Below, in pieces: positions 15,601 through 18,392 of a stretch of 18,392 nt of DNA; within the stretch, counting starts at the first letter, position 1; every line of letters starts with the position of its first letter. A program made the translations under genes and the position numbers. The notes under the pieces are model-generated. The model did not search any database. It saw only the letters and a list, made by a program, of their open reading frames with translations, and had not been told where the DNA came from. This DNA is from Leptospira sp. (lineage in GTDB: Bacteria; Spirochaetota; Leptospiria; Leptospirales; Leptospiraceae), in the NCBI GenBank assembly GCA_025457985.1, contig JALOTI010000002.1, forward strand, positions 1 through 18,392. Reading direction: 5' to 3'.

Positions 15601-16190
15601 TGTGAAAATCGTATCACTTCATCAGCAACTTTTTTTTGTTCAGGAATACCGTGGTCTTGGATCTCTAAGTAAAAATCTTCCTTTCTGAAAATTTCATGGA
15701 GTTTTCCCGCTAGGGCATAGGCTTTATCGGTCTTTCCTTCTAAGATCTTTCGATTTACCTCACCAGCAAGGCATGCAGTTAAACAAACTAGGCCATCGCT
15801 ATGCTTTTCCAAGAGATCATAATCAATTCTTGGTTTTCGATAGAAACCCTCAGTAAAAGATCTACTCGCCAATTTTATAATGTTCTGATATCCAATTTCA
15901 TCTTTACAGAGTAAAATGATATGGTACGCCCCACCATCCGCTATCTCATCCAACTCCGTTTCAGCTGAACGGGAGGGAGTAACATAAAATTCACATCCGA
16001 TGATGGGTTTTACTTCGTGTTTGACAGCCTCTTTGTAGAACTCTATAGCTCCATACATGTTTCCATGGTCTGTAATGGCGACTGAGCTCATACCCAGTTC
16101 CTTTACACGTTTCATCAGGTCCGAAATTCTGATGGCCCCATCGAGCATGGAATAGGTTGTGTGCAAATGTAAATGGGCAAAGTCGTCCAT
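12696..16190 (-). CDS. dnaE: DNA polymerase III alpha subunit DnaE
   Basis: The replicative DNA polymerase catalytic subunit, 1164 residues, close to the E. coli length. The N-terminal PHP domain (about 1-270) starts [13 protein letters not shown] and keeps the expected metal ligands by eye: His8, His10, His42 (TDHGNM), Glu67, His90, Cys140, Asp208 and His210 (NDSH). The polymerase core has [11 protein letters not shown] (355-365), the catalytic MPDIDTDF with Asp398 and Asp400, the HAAGVVIS loop (508-515) and KMDILGLK with Asp556. Later come [34 protein letters not shown], helix-hairpin-helix, and an OB-fold ([20 protein letters not shown]) near the end. ATG at 16188-16190; ribosome site weak. 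It stands alone, converging on the M23 gene and divergent from cobT. Confidence 0.97.
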   Translation of the reverse strand: MDDFAHLHLHTTYSMLDGAIRISDLMKRVKELGMSSVAITDHGNMYGAIEFYKEAVKHEVKPIIGCEFYVTPSRSAETELDEIADGGAYHIILLCKDEIGYQNIIKLASRSFTEGFYRKPRIDYDLLEKHSDGLVCLTACLAGEVNRKILEGKTDKAYALAGKLHEIFRKEDFYLEIQDHGIPEQKKVADEVIRFSQRTGIPLVLTNDSHFLTKDDREAQDILLRIGMRKNIDDEMRFGFNENFYVKSPREMFALFPDHQDAFYNTLAIRDKCSLNFKFGNPLLPPFEVPTGFDTDSYLEKLVWEGIKEKYGDITPAVRERTEFEMQTIRNMHFAGYFLIVQDYINFARRSGIPVGPGRGSAAGSIIAYALGITNVDPIRYNLLFERFLNPDRKDMPDIDTDFCVERREEVINYIKQRYGEDRVGQIITFGSLAAKAAIKDVARVFNVPFSEVNEMSKLFPKKLGITIQEAVETSKDLRDVAEKSDLNKKVFSIAQKLEGNYRQVGRHAAGVVISPTSLEEIVPLSTVAEPGKDGRSIVTQYDKNMSEQVGLIKMDILGLKNLTTIHHATKLIEKRHGIKLDLDKIPLDDPNTFSLLRKANVLGIFQLDSSSGIRDLFAKAQVQKFEEIAALLALYRPGPMGSGMLDDYLDRKNGKKKVVFPHESLAQVLGETYGVVVYQEQVMGISRIMGGFSVGDSDVLRKAMAKKDKSKLPALKEKFIKGAHENKINEKLATELFEQLEKFGEYGFNKSHSVAYAFVTYQTAYLKANYSIEYLTALLSGDHSKITDVVKYINNAKDMGIRILGPDLKESGISFEITDDTTVRFGLASIKGVGELAAENIINNRKKTNGYQSIEDFTKFLDTRLANKKVLESLAQGGAFDSFGYTRKSIFESTDLILSFANKKQAEEKEGQFSLFGGSMSVTESLNLPKDGIEWNGDELLRREKETTGLYLSGHPLDKFHEQLKTLKPITIEKLEDVKTKSKVEVAGVISKKIVKLTKKKEEFVNFMLEDQTGEIECVAFPKTYAQFKSLFIEDNTLFIKGIIERLDADESELKGQIIVNHLEELNSVTIEKKMEKTLHLTIDLKQDKNRNIINELQGVLSHYKGKSMVYFHLLGEGEEKKVIRAHEFFSIDISDDLMSELTGILGKGAVRYTVGEEVRVFG

Positions 16191-16352
16191 GGCTTGGTGA
16201 CATAGTAAATCGAGACCCCTTCTAAGTAAAGCGCCCCATATTTAAAAATCTCGAATTTTTTTTTGGGAATGGCCAAATCTCAGAAGACCAGTTTCGGGTC
16301 CAAGTCCAAAAACGATGGCGATTTATTTTTCAGTCCGAAAACTGACTAAAAG
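16191..16352. other. Divergent intergenic region between dnaE and cobT
   Basis: The longest gene-free stretch of the window. It holds a poly-T run (about 16258-16265) with a small AT-only hairpin (AAAAAT, CTCGA, ATTTTT), and TCAGT/ACTGA just before the cobT start. I looked for a cobalamin riboswitch and saw no B12-box-like sequence (GCCACTG type). No clear -35/-10 pair was found for either gene. Confidence 0.5.
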
Positions 16353-17411
16353 ATGTCATCCTTTTCCCTACCCAAGATTCCCGAAATAACAGATGCAATG
16401 CGAGAAAAAATCCAATCCAAGATCGATTCCAAAACTAAACCGATCGGCTCACTGGGTGTTCTGGAAGAAATTGCCCTTCAAATTGCAAACGTACAAGAAA
16501 CTCTCAATCCTAAGATAGAAAATCCGACCCTCATCTTATTTGCAGCTGACCACGGAATTACGGAAGAACCAGTCTCTCTGTATCCAAAAGAAGTTACTTG
16601 GCAGATGGTGAATAACTTTCTGTTAGGTGGTGCGTGTGCAAATGTTTTTGCACGATTTAATGGAATCAATGTAAAAATTGTAGATGCAGGCGTAGACCAT
16701 GAATGGAATCCTCTACCGCCTAACTTAATTCAAAAGAAAATGGGGCCAGGGACAAAAAATTTCAAACTTTTCCCTGCAATGGACAGAGAATCTGCGGAAT
16801 CTTGTATTCAAACCGGAATCGACCTAGTAACATCAAAGGATTTTCAAAATACCAATTTTTTCTTATTTGGTGAGATGGGTATCGGCAATACCTCCAGTGC
16901 CTCACTTATCCATCATTGTCTATCTGGAATTCCTCTCGATGATTTGGTGGGCCGTGGAACTGGCCTGAATTTGGAAGCTACAAACCAAAAGCTAAATATA
17001 CTTAAGGCGGCAAAATCTAGAACAGGGCAGATCCTTGACCCAATCCAAGTCCTTTCCGAATATGGTGGATTTGAAATTGGAATGATGGCAGGTTCTATGT
17101 TAGGTGTTGCCTCTCAGAAGAAAATATTTATGGTAGATGGATTTATTGCAACATCAGCCTACCTGCTTGCAAAATCGATAGACCAAAATACAAAACAGTT
17201 TGCGATATTTTCGCATAAATCAGATGAGGCAGGCCACCAAACAATCCTCAAGTATTTAGGTGCTAACCCCCTACTCCAATTGAAAATGAGGCTAGGTGAA
17301 GGAAGTGGCGCTCTTGCGGCATTCCCTTTGGTTTCAATGGCTGTTTCTTTTTTAAATCAAATGGCGTCCTTTGGAGAGGCGAATGTGAGCGAGACCAAAA
17401 GTGAAGGGTAG
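16353..17411 (+). CDS. cobT: Nicotinate-nucleotide--dimethylbenzimidazole phosphoribosyltransferase CobT
   Basis: Makes alpha-ribazole-5'-phosphate from nicotinate mononucleotide and 5,6-dimethylbenzimidazole, supplying the lower ligand of cobalamin; cytosolic. The 352-residue protein has the family blocks in order: [13 protein letters not shown] (29-41), [11 protein letters not shown] (60-70), [13 protein letters not shown] (172-184), VGRGTG (199-204), [14 protein letters not shown] (260-273), SHKSDEAGH (287-295) and [15 protein letters not shown] (312-326), where Glu316 is the catalytic base. Length is normal. The last 11 bases overlap cobS, so the two are translated from one message. The start ATG at 16353 lies in ACTAAAAGATG with no strong ribosome site. 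Confidence 0.96.
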   Translation: MSSFSLPKIPEITDAMREKIQSKIDSKTKPIGSLGVLEEIALQIANVQETLNPKIENPTLILFAADHGITEEPVSLYPKEVTWQMVNNFLLGGACANVFARFNGINVKIVDAGVDHEWNPLPPNLIQKKMGPGTKNFKLFPAMDRESAESCIQTGIDLVTSKDFQNTNFFLFGEMGIGNTSSASLIHHCLSGIPLDDLVGRGTGLNLEATNQKLNILKAAKSRTGQILDPIQVLSEYGGFEIGMMAGSMLGVASQKKIFMVDGFIATSAYLLAKSIDQNTKQFAIFSHKSDEAGHQTILKYLGANPLLQLKMRLGEGSGALAAFPLVSMAVSFLNQMASFGEANVSETKSEG

Positions 17412-18222
17412 TTTTCCGCCTAACTCAAAGAATCTAAATTGGATTCAATTAGAAGTACGATACTTTTTTATAGCCGTTTCCTTTCTCACAAGAATTCCGA
17501 TTCCAGAATGGGTCGGTTTTCAAAAAGATTGGCTGGATAAATCCATTAAATATTCTCCGTACGTTGGATTTTTGTTAGGTGCAATACAGTTTTTTATTTT
17601 TCTCTTTCTATCACTGTTTTTTTCACCGGGACTTTCATTCGCAATCTCCATTGGGGTTCTTTTGATCGTTACTGGCGGATTTCACGAAGATGGTTTTGCC
17701 GATTTTTGTGACGGGATCGGCGGTGGCTGGAAACGAGAAGATATTCTACGCATAATGAAAGATAGTCGAGTGGGAAGTTTTGGAGCCATTGGAATTAGTC
17801 TTTTAATTCTGATAAAGATAATTGGATTTTCTGATTCTATGCAAAAGATCCAATTGAGTGAAATACAACTCTTCTTTTGGTTTGTGACAGCACAGAGTCT
17901 AAGTCGTTTTATATCTTTGAGTTTTATGACATTCCTTCCATATGCGAAGGATGAAGGATATGCAAAACCGATGGCAAAAGAAATTGGAATCACAAAACTT
18001 TTGTTTGCCTGTATTCCTGCTATTTTTTCCTGGTTAGCTTTATCGCACTCATACCCTCAATTTCTATGGTCCTTAGCCTTTCATCTTCTTATCTCTGCGT
18101 ATGCATATCGCTTAATGAAAAAATGGATCCAAGGGTTTACGGGTGATTGTTTGGGTGCAGTACAACAAATGAATGAAACGGTCACTTGGGTCTCAGGAGT
18201 TTTTTTATGGAACTCTATTTAG
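17401..18222 (+). CDS. cobS: Adenosylcobinamide-GDP ribazoletransferase CobS
   Basis: Joins adenosylcobinamide-GDP to alpha-ribazole(-phosphate), the near-final step of cobalamin synthesis; integral inner-membrane enzyme. The 273-residue protein has the signature [19 protein letters not shown] (92-110) with the acidic metal-binding residues, then [11 protein letters not shown] (121-131). Several hydrophobic spans are evident (about 56-75, 78-95, 128-140, 155-180, 196-215, 220-235). The family opening [20 protein letters not shown] is present at 14-33. The start is GTG at 17401, 11 bases inside cobT; no ATG alternative exists nearby, and the ribosome site is weak, suggesting coupling to cobT. 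Its stop overlaps the cobC start region by 16 bases. Confidence 0.95.
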   Translation: MKGSFPPNSKNLNWIQLEVRYFFIAVSFLTRIPIPEWVGFQKDWLDKSIKYSPYVGFLLGAIQFFIFLFLSLFFSPGLSFAISIGVLLIVTGGFHEDGFADFCDGIGGGWKREDILRIMKDSRVGSFGAIGISLLILIKIIGFSDSMQKIQLSEIQLFFWFVTAQSLSRFISLSFMTFLPYAKDEGYAKPMAKEIGITKLLFACIPAIFSWLALSHSYPQFLWSLAFHLLISAYAYRLMKKWIQGFTGDCLGAVQQMNETVTWVSGVFLWNSI

Positions 18223-18326
18223 TCCGTCATCCAGAAACAACTGCTCCCAAAGGACTTTGTTATGGCCGGTCTGACTATCCACTTAAATACCCAGTAGAAG
18301 ATACAGGAAAAAAATGCCGATGTTAG
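18207..18326 (+). pseudogene. cobC: Truncated cobC-like histidine phosphatase (alpha-ribazole phosphatase), 5' fragment
   Basis: Thirty-nine codons open with ATG at 18207, seven bases after a clean AGGAG (18195-18199). The start [20 protein letters not shown] is typical of CobC-type histidine phosphatases, which remove the phosphate from alpha-ribazole-5'-phosphate or its cobalamin product; His8 of RH is the phospho-acceptor. GRSDYPLKYPVEDTGKK continues the family match, then a stop TAG comes at 18324-18326. The family is normally about 180-200 residues long. All three plus frames stop within about 20 bases of 18315, so a single-base error does not restore it. The gene therefore seems interrupted near 18315-18321 by other DNA; the rest of the gene is not in the window. 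It overlaps cobS by 16 bases. Confidence 0.75.
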
Positions 18327-18392
18327 GTAGATTTTGTTGATTTTTGTGGGTGTCTTCATCCCATCTCCCTCTATGTCTGGTATTTGTGGTAT
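18321..18392. other. Unrelated sequence after the cobC break; possible end of an insertion element
   Basis: From about 18321 (TGTTAGGTAGATTTTG onward) the sequence no longer fits cobC. An abrupt loss of homology inside a gene suggests the tip of an insertion sequence, a rearrangement junction, or a contig end inside a repeat. No transposase, opposite inverted repeat or target duplication can be seen, as only 72 bases remain, so the element family cannot be named. Confidence 0.25.

Noticed and set aside
15991..16203. 70-codon minus-strand frame overlapping the dnaE start
   Set aside because: It is an out-of-frame shadow of the PHP domain of dnaE on the same strand.
16191..16352. Possible cobalamin riboswitch before cobT
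   Set aside because: The spacer is only 162 bases and no B12-box-like sequence or matching stems were found.

Overview
The window looks like chromosomal DNA of a spirochaete of the genus Leptospira, possibly a saprophytic or environmental species. The grounds are modest AT-richness, dense genes with short spacers, frequent GTG/TTG starts, and the mix of families: a FapA-like DUF342 protein, a CheX-like phosphatase, a short phasin-like protein and a late cobalamin pathway (cobT-cobS-cobC). The genus is an inference from gene content and style; no database search was possible.

Layout. 1-1146 (minus): the start of a dihydrolipoamide dehydrogenase gene (cut by the window edge) and a SAM-dependent methyltransferase. 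1223-5457 (plus): a membrane protein with a GAF-like and a degenerate GGDEF-like region, a CheX/CheC-type phosphatase that overlaps it by one base, an alpha/beta hydrolase, and a FapA-like beta-helix protein. 5466-7045 (minus): mtnA and msrA, overlapping by four bases and both linked to methionine. 7175-7441 (plus): a small phasin-like helical protein followed by a strong terminator. 7446-11649 (minus): a four-gene operon described below. 11695-12636 (plus): a secreted M23 zinc endopeptidase divergent from that operon. 12696-16190 (minus): dnaE, the DNA polymerase III alpha subunit. 16353-18326 (plus): cobT, cobS and a cobC cut short by unrelated sequence that runs to the window end.

The most interesting part is the 7446-11649 operon: a sigma-70-type factor with an unusually long segment between its sigma2 and sigma4 regions, a soluble 234-residue protein with a C-terminal beta-sandwich-like repeat, a CHAT-domain (caspase-like) protease with its His and Cys in place, and a YkgJ-type cysteine-cluster protein. 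Spacing is 35 nt, 12 nt and a 4-nt overlap. The set sigma factor + partner + CHAT protease recalls the logic of type III-E CRISPR Craspase, where the CHAT protease Csx29 cuts Csx30, a binder of a sigma factor. Here there is no CRISPR array or Cas protein, so a different trigger would be needed. The function is a hypothesis; the domain calls and operon structure are visible in the sequence.

No rRNA, tRNA, CRISPR array, complete insertion sequence or riboswitch was recognised. No gene-free stretch exceeds 300 bases; the longest (16191-16352) lies between the divergent dnaE and cobT genes.
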